Shown: positions 16,514-26,051, counted from the first letter of the stretch. The stretch is 64,000 bases of DNA from Caballeronia sp. INDeC2 (GCF_023631325.1 NZ_JALQDG010000037.1:1-64000), one strand, 5' to 3'. The notes: a model not told the origin generated them from the letters alone. Program-made: numbers and translations.

Positions 16514-16723
16514 GTTCGGTAGAGGAGAGACGTGCGCGAGGAGGTCCGCAGGCCCGCGCGGCATGGCGCGATCGGCCAATCTTCAGACGTTTTCGAAAGA
16601 GCGCAATCTACCGGCCGTTCAAGACGGTCGTGTGACAACCGTTTTTCGCGCGCGCCGCATACGTTTGCGTGCGCGCTTCCAACAAAAAGGAAGAATGCCC
16701 GCGCGTGTCGCGCGGACACGAGA

Positions 16724-17428
16724 TCAATCGCGCTTCGGGATTTCCAGCCCGCGCTTCACGGCGGGGCGCGCCAAAAACGCTTCGAGCACACGCTCGACGT
16801 TTTTAAACTCGTGAAAATCGACGAGCTCGCGCGCCTCATAAAAGCCGATCAGATTGCGCACCCACGGGAACGTCGAAATATCGGCGATGCTGTATTCGTC
16901 GCCCATGATCCAGTCGCGCCCTTCGAGCCGCTTGTCGAGCACACCGAGCAGCCGCTTCGATTCCGCGACGTAACGCGCGCGCGGCCGCTTGTCCTCGTAT
17001 TCCTTGCCCGCGAACTTATGGAAGAAGCCGACTTGCCCGAACATCGGTCCGATGCCGCCCATTTGGAACATCAGCCATTGCAGCGTCTCGTAACGTTTCG
17101 CCAGATCGTCGGGCATCAGCTGACCGCTCTTCGCCGCGAGATAGACGAGAATCGCGCCGGATTCGAAGAGCGGCATCGGTTCGCCGTTCGGCCCGTCCGG
17201 ATCGATGATCGCGGGAATCTTGTTGTTCGGATTGAGCGATAGAAACTCCTCCGACATTTGGTCGTTCTTGTCGAAGCGCACGAGATGCGGCTCGTAGGGC
17301 AGGCCGGTTTCCTCCAGCATGATCGAGACTTTCACGCCGTTGGGCGTCGGCAGCGAGTAGAGCTGGATGCGCTCCGGATGCTGAGCAGGCCATTTGCGGG
17401 TGATCGGAAAATCGGAGAGGGCGGTCAT
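16724..17428 (-). CDS. Glutathione S-transferase, nu-class/YfcG-YghU-like disulfide-bond oxidoreductase
   Basis: 234 residues with an N-terminal thioredoxin-like domain and a helical C-terminal domain. Marker segments are YSLPTPNGVKVSIMLEE (the TPNG turn of the YfcG/YghU group), NPNNKIPAI with the cis-Pro, and ESGAILVYLA for glutathione gamma-glutamyl binding. These enzymes typically bind two glutathiones or GSSG and reduce disulfides rather than conjugate electrophiles. It is monocistronic here, with no obvious partner. Confidence 0.9.
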   Translation of the reverse strand: MTALSDFPITRKWPAQHPERIQLYSLPTPNGVKVSIMLEETGLPYEPHLVRFDKNDQMSEEFLSLNPNNKIPAIIDPDGPNGEPMPLFESGAILVYLAAKSGQLMPDDLAKRYETLQWLMFQMGGIGPMFGQVGFFHKFAGKEYEDKRPRARYVAESKRLLGVLDKRLEGRDWIMGDEYSIADISTFPWVRNLIGFYEARELVDFHEFKNVERVLEAFLARPAVKRGLEIPKRD

Positions 17429-17807
17429 GTAACGTCCTTTTTAGTCGAACCGCGAATATAACCATTCCACCGAAATCCGTGTTCGGCACCGCGACAGTGC
17501 GGCGTGTCATCGGGCGGACGCATCGAAAGACAAGGATTGAGGGATCTCGTACAGACTCGGCCGGTCGAAGCGCAGAGTCTGTTCTTATCGCCACTACAAA
17601 AACGTCTGTAGAAATTGCTGTACGAGCGCGAGGACTGCGCGGAGCGCCCAGGTCAAGAAGTCAACCAACAACCAAGAAACCGAGCCTTTGCGGGAACAAT
17701 ACAGCGCGTGCGCGAAGTGCGGGCCGGTTCGCTGGCTCGCTTATTGCATAGACGCGGATGCCCGAGCATCAGTGTCGGACTTTACGAACCCGTTGGTTAC
17801 CGCTGCC
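17429..17807. other. Intergenic region, nothing recognised
   Basis: 379 bp between two divergent starts (GST and an exported protein). It should contain both promoters, but I could not pick out -35/-10 pairs with confidence, nor any repeat or terminator. Confidence 0.4.
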
Positions 17808-18311
17808 ATGAAAACCGCTCCTCTCGCAACGCTCACCGCATTCGCTGCCGTGGTCGGGGGACTGCTGCCCAGCCTGTGCAACGCGACGCCTCTCGAAAGC
17901 CAGCTCGACTGCAAATCCAGTGCGCACAGGTTCATCGCGCCGCTCGTCGCCGACAAGTCCATCGATGCGCGCCCCATGCGCGTCGAGGCGAATTCCGTCA
18001 ACGCTTTCAAGCCGACGCAGGGCAGCGAGCTCACCGCATACGGCTTCCGCGTCTTCGCCGTGCTGGGCTATGAGCAGGGCGACGACATGTTCAAGCGCGG
18101 CAGCGGCCAGCCGATCAACGATTCCGCGTACGGCGTCGTGGTGCTCGCCGCATCGGAAACGGTGGAGGCGAAGGTGCGCGAATCGGGCAGCACGGCCGTC
18201 GTAAAGCAGGTCGTGCCGATGGTCATGACCGCCGTCTTCTGCGATGGCAGCGGCGTCCACAACACGACGACAGCGGGCGCGGTCACGACGGAAGCATCGC
18301 GTAATCGCTGA
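17808..18311 (+). CDS. Exported protein of unknown function
   Basis: 167 residues. ATG 17808 gives a clean signal peptide (MKTAPLATLTAFAAVVGGLL, then CNA for cleavage). The mature part has two Cys (LDCKSS and VFCDGSG) that may pair. A hydrophobic strand pattern (VVVLAASETVEAKV) suggests a compact beta-rich periplasmic domain. No family recognised. Confidence 0.72.
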   Translation: MKTAPLATLTAFAAVVGGLLPSLCNATPLESQLDCKSSAHRFIAPLVADKSIDARPMRVEANSVNAFKPTQGSELTAYGFRVFAVLGYEQGDDMFKRGSGQPINDSAYGVVVLAASETVEAKVRESGSTAVVKQVVPMVMTAVFCDGSGVHNTTTAGAVTTEASRNR

Positions 18312-18384
18312 TTCATCGTCGATAATGTTCTCCCGATTTCGGCGCGCGCCCGTGTCGCGCGCATAACAACAGGAGAACGCCAAC

Positions 18385-19152
18385 ATGTCCGACATAACCA
18401 GCCAGTCTCAACGAATCGCCATCGTCACCGGAGCGGGTAGCGGCATCGGGCGCGCGGCCGCGCTCGCGTTGCTCGGCGACGGCTGGTCGGTCGTGCTGGC
18501 GGGAAGGCGTCCCGCGCCGCTCGACGCGGTGATCGGCGAGTCAAACGCGAAGGAACGCGCGCTCGCCGTACCGACCGACGTCTCCGATCCGCAATCGGTC
18601 GAAAAGCTCTTCAAGGCGGCGGTCGAGCGCTTCGGCCGCGTCGATCTGCTGTTCAACAACGCTGGCGTGACGAATCCGCCCGGACCGTTCGAGGACTGGA
18701 CGCCTGAGCAATGGCGCAATGTCGTCGACATCAATCTGAACGGCATGTTCTTTTGCCTGCAACAGGCGTTTCGCACGATGAAGGCGCAAACGCCGACGGG
18801 CGGCCGCATCATCAACAACGGCTCGATTTCCGCGAACGCGCCGCGCCCGAACTCGGCGGCCTACACGGCGACCAAGCACGCGGTGCAGGGCCTCACGAAA
18901 ACCGCATCGCTCGATGGCCGCAAGCACGACATCGCGGTCGGGCAGATCGATGTCGGCAACGCTTTCACCGAGCTGTCCGAGCGCATGTCGCGCGGCGTGC
19001 CGCAGGCGAACGGCGAGATCGCCGTCGAACCGATGATGGACGTGAAGATCGTCGGTCAATCGGTGCTGTACATGGCGAATCTGCCGCTCGAAGCCAACGT
19101 GCTGTTCCATACCGTGATGGCGACCAAGATGCCGTTCGTCGGCCGCGGCTGA
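18385..19152 (+). CDS. Short-chain dehydrogenase/reductase
   Basis: 255 residues, classical SDR. It has the NAD(P)-binding TGAGSGIG (about 13-20), NNAG (about 92-95), the catalytic Ser in NGSIS and Tyr-x-x-x-Lys in AAYTATKHA. It reduces or oxidises a carbonyl or hydroxyl substrate that the sequence does not reveal. GGAGAA lies 8 bp before the ATG. No partner enzymes flank it. Confidence 0.9.
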   Translation: MSDITSQSQRIAIVTGAGSGIGRAAALALLGDGWSVVLAGRRPAPLDAVIGESNAKERALAVPTDVSDPQSVEKLFKAAVERFGRVDLLFNNAGVTNPPGPFEDWTPEQWRNVVDINLNGMFFCLQQAFRTMKAQTPTGGRIINNGSISANAPRPNSAAYTATKHAVQGLTKTASLDGRKHDIAVGQIDVGNAFTELSERMSRGVPQANGEIAVEPMMDVKIVGQSVLYMANLPLEANVLFHTVMATKMPFVGRG

Positions 19153-19160
19153 GTCTTTCC

Positions 19161-19391
19161 TTACACGATCCGGTACCAGACGCGAATGCCCGAGTACCAG
19201 TGGCTCACGCTGGTATCGTCGCCGGCGCCGAACGTCGAGAGACTCTCGACGTTCAGCACGTCGATTCCGTTCTCCGCGATCCACTTGTTCGCGCGCTCGA
19301 CGAGCGCCGCGCCGTTCTCGTACACGTTGCCCTTGATGATGTGATGCTGCACGATCTGTCGCTCGAAGTCTTCGAAAGCGATCTTTGCCAT
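19161..19391 (-). CDS. Small conserved-looking protein of unknown function
   Basis: 76 residues starting MAKIAFEDFERQIVQHHI after GGAGACGGCGG. It ends in IRVWYRIV, and a long frame upstream of this start is basic and without a ribosome site. It is predicted soluble, alpha/beta, with no signal or membrane segment. Convergent with the SDR gene with only 8 bp between stops. Function unknown. Confidence 0.65.
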   Translation of the reverse strand: MAKIAFEDFERQIVQHHIIKGNVYENGAALVERANKWIAENGIDVLNVESLSTFGAGDDTSVSHWYSGIRVWYRIV

Positions 19392-19641
19392 CCGCCGTCT
19401 CCTGTCTTTTCGTTTTGATGCGCCGAGGCATCGGCACGTTTTCATGTTGCGGCGCAGCGCTATCGCCGCATGACGCTTCCTGCCGATTCGAGCATCATAT
19501 GGCCTGACACACGCTCGTGCGAATCGGTTTATCCCCGCTTCGCATGCGGCAAAGCATGAAAGCATTCCGGGAGGCGATCAAAACGAAAGCGCGCTACCAG
19601 GCGCCGATAAATGCCTCACTCAAGGAGACAAGGAGAGCACG

Positions 19642-21627
19642 ATGGACATGCGGCAACGCGAGCACATCGAGGCAGTCGTCGCGGCGACGACGCGGGCGGA
19701 ACCGTTCGTGTCCGCGCCCGCGCCGCTGCGCACGCACGAGAGCATCATTCAGTCTTCGTGGCGGCGTTGCGTGCATCAGTACGGGCTCGATCCGTCGCGC
19801 ATGCAGGAAGCGCGCATCCTGCCGCAGACGCGGCTGCGCGAGCATCAGCAACGTATCGACGATTTCGCGCGCATCGCGCGGCACGGTCTCGAGACGCTTT
19901 ACGAGCAGGTCGCGGGCATGGGCTACGTCGTGCTGCTCACCGACGCGCTCGGCGTGACGGTCGATTACATCGGCGACTCGAACACCGATTTCGCGCTGCG
20001 CCGCGCGGGCCTCTATTTAGGCGCGCAATGGAGCGAAGCCGGCGCGGGCACGTGCGCGGTCGGCACCGCGCTCACGACGGGCCAGGCGCTCACCGTGCAT
20101 CAAATCGATCATTTCGACGCGACGCATATCCCGCTGACCTGCACCGCCGCGCCGCTTTACGATTCGCGCGGCGCGCTTGCCGCGATCCTCGACATCTCCG
20201 CGCTCACGTCGCCGCAAGCGCGCGACAGCCAGAATCTCGCGCTCCAGCTCGTGCGCATTTACGCGGGACATATCGAGAACGCGAACTTCCTGCGCACGCA
20301 TCGGCAGGACTGGATTCTGAAGCTGAACACGTCGCCCGAATTCGTCGATGTCGATCCCGAATATCTGATCGCGCTCGACGCGAGCGGGCGCATCGTCGGA
20401 CACAATCGCCGCGCGCACGCCATGCTCGCAGCCGAAATCGGCCGGCCGATCGCGCCCGGACAAGCGGCGGCGTCGCTGATCGGCGTGCCGTTCGATACGC
20501 TCTTCGATACGCGCATCGACGAGCTCGGCCGCTTCGTGTATTCGCGGCCGAGCGAGCAGCGCGCGGTCCCGCTCGCGAAATCGGGCACGTTGCTCTACTT
20601 GAGCGTGATGCCGCCCGCGCCGTGCTTCACGCCGGCCACGAACGCGACTTCACAGCGCAGCGTCGAAGTGCCCGCGCCGCTGGCCGCGTTGAGCGGCGGC
20701 GATGCCGCGCTCACGCGCCAACTGGAACGCGCCGCGAAGCTCGTCGATTCGCCGATCAATCTGCTCATCAACGGCGAAACCGGCAGCGGCAAGGAGTTCT
20801 TTGCAAAGGCGCTGCATCGCGCGAGCGCGCGGCGCGCGGGGCCGTTCGTCGCGGTGAATTGCGCGGCGATTCCGGAGACGCTCATCGAAAGCGAATTGTT
20901 CGGGCATCTGCCGAACAGCTTTTCGGGCGCGGGCGCGAAGGGCAAGCGCGGGCTCATTCAGGAAGCGGACGGCGGCACGCTCTTTCTCGACGAAATCGGC
21001 GACATGCCGCGCGATCTGCAATCGCGGCTTCTGCGCGTGCTGGCCGAAGGCGAAGTGCTGGCGATCGGCGCGTCGCGGCCCATATCCGTCGATGTGCGGG
21101 TCATCTCCGCAACGCATCATTCGCTCGATGCGCTCATGCAGGACGGACGCTTCCGCGAAGACCTGTACTACCGCCTGAACGGCGCGCGCTTTACGCTGCC
21201 GCCGCTGCGCGAACGAAGCGATCTCGACTGGCTCGTCGATACGTTCCTCGAAGGCGCGGTCACGCTGTCGCCGCTGGCGCGCGAGCGTTTGCATCGGCAT
21301 GAATGGCCGGGGAATCTGCGCGAGCTCTGCAACGTGCTGCGTTATGCGCGCGCCGTGTGTTCGAACGGTTTGATCGAAGTCGACGATCTGCCGGAAGGAT
21401 TCGCGGGTGCGGCCGCGCCGGTCGAGCCGACGCCGCGCGTCGTCGAGGAGTTCGATCCGCATCGCCTGCCGCCGGAAGGCATGCTGCTGATGCAGTACCT
21501 GCGCGCCGCGAGCTGGAACCTGAGCGCGGTCGCGCGGCAGATCGGCGTGAGCCGCATGACGCTGTATCGGCGCATGGCGCGCTATGGCATCCGCTCGCCG
21601 AATCAGCGCGACGCGAACGGGCATTGA
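19642..21627 (+). CDS. acoR: AcoR, sigma-54-dependent activator of acetoin catabolism
   Basis: 661 residues: a GAF-type sensor region (about 60-220), a linker with PAS-like character (VDPEYLIALDASGRIVGHNR), an AAA+ core and a C-terminal Fis-type helix-turn-helix (WNLSAVARQIGVSRMTLYRR). Walker A is GETGSGKE (about 378-385) and Walker B GGTLFLDEIGDMP. The sigma-54 contact loop reads NSFSGAG, a departure from canonical GAFTGA that keeps the Phe and GA. It would respond to acetoin and activate the -24/-12 promoter 140 bp downstream. The neighbour order acoR-acoXABC supports the assignment. Confidence 0.93.
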   Translation: MDMRQREHIEAVVAATTRAEPFVSAPAPLRTHESIIQSSWRRCVHQYGLDPSRMQEARILPQTRLREHQQRIDDFARIARHGLETLYEQVAGMGYVVLLTDALGVTVDYIGDSNTDFALRRAGLYLGAQWSEAGAGTCAVGTALTTGQALTVHQIDHFDATHIPLTCTAAPLYDSRGALAAILDISALTSPQARDSQNLALQLVRIYAGHIENANFLRTHRQDWILKLNTSPEFVDVDPEYLIALDASGRIVGHNRRAHAMLAAEIGRPIAPGQAAASLIGVPFDTLFDTRIDELGRFVYSRPSEQRAVPLAKSGTLLYLSVMPPAPCFTPATNATSQRSVEVPAPLAALSGGDAALTRQLERAAKLVDSPINLLINGETGSGKEFFAKALHRASARRAGPFVAVNCAAIPETLIESELFGHLPNSFSGAGAKGKRGLIQEADGGTLFLDEIGDMPRDLQSRLLRVLAEGEVLAIGASRPISVDVRVISATHHSLDALMQDGRFREDLYYRLNGARFTLPPLRERSDLDWLVDTFLEGAVTLSPLARERLHRHEWPGNLRELCNVLRYARAVCSNGLIEVDDLPEGFAGAAAPVEPTPRVVEEFDPHRLPPEGMLLMQYLRAASWNLSAVARQIGVSRMTLYRRMARYGIRSPNQRDANGH

Positions 21628-21630
21628 TCG

Positions 21631-21704
21631 CCGATACGCCTGTACCCCCGCCGATACACCTGCCGCTGTGACACCTGTCACGGCGGCGCCCCGTACACCC
21701 GCTG
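21631..21704 (+). promoter_or_regulatory. Candidate AcoR upstream activator sites
   Basis: Repeated TACACCTG-like motifs lie about 65-140 bp before the -24/-12 promoter: CCGATACGCCTG (21631-21642), CCGATACACCTG (21651-21662), GTGACACCTGTCAC (21668-21681, a dyad with a 2-base centre) and GTACACCCGCTG (about 21693-21704). Position and repetition fit enhancer sites for a Fis-type activator. The link to AcoR is inference. Confidence 0.5.
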
Positions 21705-21763
21705 AAGCGGCCGTTTTCCGCGGGTAATCCCTCGCTTTTTCGCGCCTGAAAGCGCCTTGTCGA

Positions 21764-21780
21764 TTGGCATGGGGCTTGCC
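21764..21780 (+). promoter_or_regulatory. Sigma-54 (-24/-12) promoter of acoXABC
   Basis: TTGGCATGGGGCTTGCC matches the RpoN consensus TGGCAC-N5-TTGC closely, with GG at 21766-21767 and GC at 21778-21779 exactly ten bases apart. It lies 46 bp before the acoX ATG, directly after the sigma-54 activator gene. Confidence 0.9.
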
Positions 21781-21825
21781 TTTATCCGCCGCACAAAACA
21801 CACGACACAAAACGGAGACACAGGC

Positions 21826-22875
21826 ATGCGTGATAGCGCGACGCCGCTCGTGGGCATCATTGCCAATCCTGTTTCAGCGCGCGACATTCGCCGCGTCATC
21901 GTGAACGCGAACAGCCTGCAGCTCGCGGATCGCGTGAATATCGTGTTGCGGCTGCTTTCGTCGCTGGCCTCGTGCGGCGTCGGGCGCGTGTTGATGATGC
22001 CGGACCGCGAAGGTCTGAAGGTCATGCTCCAGCGCCATCTCGCGCGCAAGCACGGCCCGGATGCCGGGCTCGCCAAGGTCGAATTTCTCGACATGCCCGT
22101 GACCGCGCGCGTCGACGACACGTTCCGCGCCGCCCGGATGATGCGCGAGGCCGGCGTCGATGCGCTCATCGTGCTCGGCGGCGACGGCACGCATCGCGCG
22201 GTCGTGCGCGAGTGCGGACAAGTGCCGATCGCGGGTCTTTCGACGGGCACGAACAACGCGTATCCGGAAATGCGCGAGCCGACCATCTCGGGACTCGCGG
22301 CGGGGCTTTACGCGACGGGCCGCGTGCCGTCGGACGCAGCGCTCGCATCGAACAAGCGGCTCGACATCGAGATACGCGATTCGAAAGGCGACGTGCGCCG
22401 CGACATCGCGCTCGTCGATGCCGTCATCTCGCACGAGCATTTCATCGGCGCGCGGGCGCTGTGGAAGATCGATACGCTCGCCGCCGTCTATGTCTCATAC
22501 GCCGACCCGCAGGCGATCGGCATGTCGGCGATCGCGGGTTTGCTCGAACCGCTCGGGCGTCACGATCCGGGCGGCGTCGCGATCGAGCTCGCCGTGCCGG
22601 GTCAGGGCGAATTCGATCTGCACGCGCCGATCGCGCCGGGTCTCATCGAACCCGTGCCGATCGCGAGCTGGACGCGCCTCACCGATGGCGTGCCGCATCG
22701 CGTGAAGCAGCGCTCGGGCATCGTCGCGCTGGACGGCGAACGCGAGCTCGCCTTCGGTCCCGGCGACGAAGTCACGATCACGCTGAAGGAAAACGCCTTT
22801 CGCAGTATCGACGTGGCCGCGTGCATGCGTTACGCGGCCACGTCCGGGCTGATGCGTCAGCTCGAGCTTCGTTAA
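21826..22875 (+). CDS. acoX: AcoX, acetoin-cluster protein of the NAD kinase/diacylglycerol kinase-like fold
   Basis: 349 residues from ATG 21826 preceded by GGAGAC. It begins with GIIANPVSARDIRR and contains GGDGTHRAV, the nucleotide-binding GGDGT of ATP-NAD kinase-like folds, then GLSTGTNNAYP. AcoX is encoded in nearly all aco operons and is needed by association, but its chemistry is not settled. First gene of the operon; 18 bp to acoA. Confidence 0.92.
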   Translation: MRDSATPLVGIIANPVSARDIRRVIVNANSLQLADRVNIVLRLLSSLASCGVGRVLMMPDREGLKVMLQRHLARKHGPDAGLAKVEFLDMPVTARVDDTFRAARMMREAGVDALIVLGGDGTHRAVVRECGQVPIAGLSTGTNNAYPEMREPTISGLAAGLYATGRVPSDAALASNKRLDIEIRDSKGDVRRDIALVDAVISHEHFIGARALWKIDTLAAVYVSYADPQAIGMSAIAGLLEPLGRHDPGGVAIELAVPGQGEFDLHAPIAPGLIEPVPIASWTRLTDGVPHRVKQRSGIVALDGERELAFGPGDEVTITLKENAFRSIDVAACMRYAATSGLMRQLELR

Positions 22876-22893
22876 TCCACCAAGGAGACAGAC

Positions 22894-23892
22894 ATGACAG
22901 CGTCGCAACAGCATGCGGGCGGCTTGCCGCTCTCGAAAGAAGGACTGCTGGGCGCGTATCGCAAGATGCGCACGATTCGCGATTTCGAGGAGCGGCTGCA
23001 CGTCGATTTCGGCCGCGGCGACATTCCCGGTTTCGTGCATCTGTACGCGGGAGAGGAAGCGGCGGGCGTCGGCATCATGACGCATCTGAACGATGGCGAC
23101 CGCATCGCGAGCACGCATCGCGGACACGGACACTGCATCGCGAAAGGCGTCGATCCCGTCGCGATGATGAAAGAGATTTACGGCAAGAAAGGCGGTTCGT
23201 GCAACGGCAAAGGCGGCTCGATGCATATCGCCGATTTGTCGAAAGGGATGATGGGCGCGAACGGCATCCTCGGCGCGGGCGCGCCCCTGATTTGCGGCGC
23301 GGCACTCGCGGCGAAGTTTCGCGGCAAGGGCGAAGTGGGCATTACCTTCGCGGGCGACGGCGCGTCGAATCAAGGCACGTTCCTAGAAAGCCTGAACCTC
23401 GCGGCCGTGTGGAATCTGCCGGTGATCTTCGTGATCGAGAACAACGGCTACGCGGAATCGACGGCGCGCGATTACGGCACGGCCGTCGACAGCTATGTCG
23501 ATCGCGCGGCGGGCTTCGGCATTCCGGGCGTGACCGTCGACGGCACCGATTTCTTCGCGGTCTACGAAGCGGCGGGCGAAGTCATCAAGCGCGCGCGCGA
23601 AGGCGGCGGACCGGCGCTGCTCGAATGCAAGATGATCCGCTTTTACGGCCACTTCGAAGGCGACGCGCAGACCTATCGCGCGCCGGGCGAACTGGACGAT
23701 ATCCGCTCGAACAAGGATTGCCTGAAGAAGTTCGCGGCCGCCGTCACGCAAGCCGATGTGATTTCCCCCGGAGAACTCGACGCGATCGACAAGGAAGTCG
23801 CCGCGTTGATCGACCGCGCGGTGCAGGAAGCGAAGGACGCGCCTTTGCCGACCGCCGCCGATCTGCTCACCGATGTCTACGTCAAATACTGA
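22894..23892 (+). CDS. acoA: Acetoin dehydrogenase E1 component, alpha subunit (TPP-dependent)
   Basis: 332 residues. With AcoB it forms the thiamin diphosphate E1 that cleaves acetoin to acetaldehyde and transfers the acetyl unit to lipoyl-AcoC. Visible are GHGHCIAKG, the TPP/Mg2+ motif GDGASNQGTFLESLNLAAVW with ENNGYAES, and a typical phosphorylation-loop-like region YGHFEGDAQTYR. CAAGGAG precedes the ATG, and 18 bp separate it from acoB. Confidence 0.95.
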   Translation: MTASQQHAGGLPLSKEGLLGAYRKMRTIRDFEERLHVDFGRGDIPGFVHLYAGEEAAGVGIMTHLNDGDRIASTHRGHGHCIAKGVDPVAMMKEIYGKKGGSCNGKGGSMHIADLSKGMMGANGILGAGAPLICGAALAAKFRGKGEVGITFAGDGASNQGTFLESLNLAAVWNLPVIFVIENNGYAESTARDYGTAVDSYVDRAAGFGIPGVTVDGTDFFAVYEAAGEVIKRAREGGGPALLECKMIRFYGHFEGDAQTYRAPGELDDIRSNKDCLKKFAAAVTQADVISPGELDAIDKEVAALIDRAVQEAKDAPLPTAADLLTDVYVKY

Positions 23893-23910
23893 ATCGAGGA
23901 GATAACCATC

Positions 23911-24927
23911 ATGGCCCGCAAACTGAGCATGAAGATGGCGATCAACGAAGCCATCGATCAGGAAATGACGCGCGATCCGAGCGTGATCGTGCTGGGTGAG
24001 GACATCGTCGGCGGCGCAGGCGCGGACGGCGAAAAAGACGCGTGGGGCGGCGTGCTCGGCGTGACGAAGGGACTCTACGCGAAGCACGGCGACCGATTGC
24101 TCGACACGCCACTCTCGGAATCCGCGTATGTCGGCGCGGCGATCGGCGCGGCGGCGTGCGGCATGCGTCCCGTTGCGGAACTGATGTTCATCGACTTCAT
24201 GGGCGTGTGCTTCGACCAGATCTTCAATCAGGCCGCCAAGTTCCGCTACATGTTCGGCGGCAAGGCGGAGACGCCCGTCGTGATTCGCGCGATGGTCGGC
24301 GCGGGCTTTCGCGCGGCGGCCCAGCACAGTCAGATGCTGACGTCCCTGTTCACGCACATCCCGGGTCTGAAAGTTGTCTGTCCGAGCACGCCTTACGACA
24401 CCAAAGGCCTGCTGATTCAGGCGATCCGCGACAACGATCCCGTCATCTTCTGCGAGCACAAGAATCTCTACGGCTTCGAAGGCGAAGTGCCCGAGAACTC
24501 GTACGCGATTCCGTTCGGCGAGGCGAACGTCGTGCGCGACGGCAAGGACGTTTCCATCGTCACGTATGGACTGATGGTGCATCGCGCGCTCGAAGCGGCA
24601 TCGACGCTCGCGAAGGAGGGCATCGAAGCGGAAGTCGTCGATCTGCGCACGCTGTCGCCGCTCGATATCGACACGGTGCTGGAGACGGTCGAGAACACGG
24701 GGCGGCTCGTCGTCGTCGATGAAGCGAATCCGCGCTGCAACATCGCCACCGATATTTCCGCGCAGGTCGCGCAACAGGCGTTCGGCGCGTTGAAGGCCGG
24801 CATTCAGATGGTCTGCGCGCCGCATACGCCGGTGCCGTTCTCGCCGACGCTCGAAGATTTGTATATTCCGAGCGCCGCGCAGATTGCCGACGCCGCACGA
24901 AAAACCATGAAAGGAGGAAAGCACTGA
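23911..24927 (+). CDS. acoB: Acetoin dehydrogenase E1 component, beta subunit
   Basis: 338 residues. It is the partner of AcoA with a transketolase-like pyrimidine-binding domain (GEDIVGGAG; DTPLSESAYVGAAIGAA; EL-x-F-x-DF) and a C-terminal domain (TYGLMVHRALEAA; VVDLRTLSPLD). The stop codon shares its A with the acoC start (TGATG at 24925-24929), implying coupled translation. Confidence 0.95.
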   Translation: MARKLSMKMAINEAIDQEMTRDPSVIVLGEDIVGGAGADGEKDAWGGVLGVTKGLYAKHGDRLLDTPLSESAYVGAAIGAAACGMRPVAELMFIDFMGVCFDQIFNQAAKFRYMFGGKAETPVVIRAMVGAGFRAAAQHSQMLTSLFTHIPGLKVVCPSTPYDTKGLLIQAIRDNDPVIFCEHKNLYGFEGEVPENSYAIPFGEANVVRDGKDVSIVTYGLMVHRALEAASTLAKEGIEAEVVDLRTLSPLDIDTVLETVENTGRLVVVDEANPRCNIATDISAQVAQQAFGALKAGIQMVCAPHTPVPFSPTLEDLYIPSAAQIADAARKTMKGGKH

Positions 24928-26051
24928 TGTCCGCAATCACACCGATCGTGATGCCCAAATGGGGCTTGTCGATGAAGGAAGGCACGGTCAACGAGTGGCT
25001 CGTGGAAGAGGGCACGGAGATCACCGTCGGCATGCCGATTCTCGATGTCGAAACCGACAAGATCGCCAATGCCGTCGAAGCGCCCGACGCCGGTTTGCTG
25101 CGGCGCAAAGTGGCGCAGGCGGGCGATACGTTGCCGGTGAAGGCGCTGCTCGGCGTGCTCGCGGCATCCGGCGTGAGCGACGCCGATATCGACGCGTACG
25201 TCTCATCGTACGTGACGCCCGCCGAAGACGAAGACGAGGGCGAGGAAGCGGCGGCGTATCACTTCGTCGATATAGACGGCATCCGCGTGCGCTACGCATC
25301 GCGCGGCGGCGACGACGCGAATCGGCCCGCGGTGCTGTTCATCCACGGCTTCGGCGGCGATCTCGACAACTGGCTCTTCAATCTCGATGCGCTCGCGGAG
25401 AAGAATCGTGTGTTCGCGCTCGATTTGCCGGGCCACGGGCAATCGACGCCGAAAGTGCCGGGAACGTCGCTGGCGGATCTCGCGGGCTTCGTCGGCAAGT
25501 TCATGGACGCGGTGTCGATCGATCGCGCGCATCTCGTCGGTCACTCGATGGGCGGCGGCATCGCGGTGCAGATAGCCGTCGATCAGCCGGCGCGCGTGCA
25601 ATCGGTTTCGCTCATTTCGCCCGCCGGTTTCGGCGACGAAGTGAACAACGCGTATACCGAAGGCTTCGTGACCGCCGAATCGCGCCGCGAGTTGAAGCCG
25701 GTCGTCGAGTTGCTGTTCGCGAATCCCGAACTCGTGAGCCGCCAGATGCTCGACGATCTGCTGAAGTACAAGCGGCTCGACGGCGTCAGCGACGCGCTGA
25801 CATCGCTCAACGGCGGATTGTTCGCGGGCGGCCGGCAGAGCGCGCAGCCGGGCGGCAAGCTGGCCGCGACGGGCAAGCCGGTGCTCGTGATCTGGGGCGA
25901 AAAGGACCAGATCATTCCCGCCGCGCACGCGAAAGCGGCGCCGGAAGGCGCGACCGTGCGTGTCTTCGACGATGCCGGGCACATGAGCCAGATGGAGAAG
26001 GCGAACGAAGTCAATGCGTTGCTGAAGGAGCACGTGGCGAAGGCCGGCTGA
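24927..26051 (+). CDS. acoC: Acetoin dehydrogenase E2, dihydrolipoamide acetyltransferase with alpha/beta hydrolase fold
   Basis: 374 residues. Residues 1-80 are a lipoyl domain with the modified Lys in VETDKIANAVEAP. An acidic hinge follows (AEDEDEGEEAA, about 95-105), then an alpha/beta-hydrolase domain with HGFGGD, nucleophile elbow GHSMGGG and the His in DDAGHMSQME. This lipoyl-plus-hydrolase architecture is characteristic of AcoC rather than of pyruvate E2. It passes the acetyl group to CoA. No dedicated E3 (acoL) follows, so dihydrolipoamide dehydrogenase must come from elsewhere. A terminator follows at 26067. Confidence 0.95.
   Translation: MSAITPIVMPKWGLSMKEGTVNEWLVEEGTEITVGMPILDVETDKIANAVEAPDAGLLRRKVAQAGDTLPVKALLGVLAASGVSDADIDAYVSSYVTPAEDEDEGEEAAAYHFVDIDGIRVRYASRGGDDANRPAVLFIHGFGGDLDNWLFNLDALAEKNRVFALDLPGHGQSTPKVPGTSLADLAGFVGKFMDAVSIDRAHLVGHSMGGGIAVQIAVDQPARVQSVSLISPAGFGDEVNNAYTEGFVTAESRRELKPVVELLFANPELVSRQMLDDLLKYKRLDGVSDALTSLNGGLFAGGRQSAQPGGKLAATGKPVLVIWGEKDQIIPAAHAKAAPEGATVRVFDDAGHMSQMEKANEVNALLKEHVAKAG

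Noticed and set aside
21972..23999. 675-codon plus-strand frame across acoX and acoA
   Set aside because: Arg-rich shadow frame; acoX and acoA occupy other frames with clear motifs.
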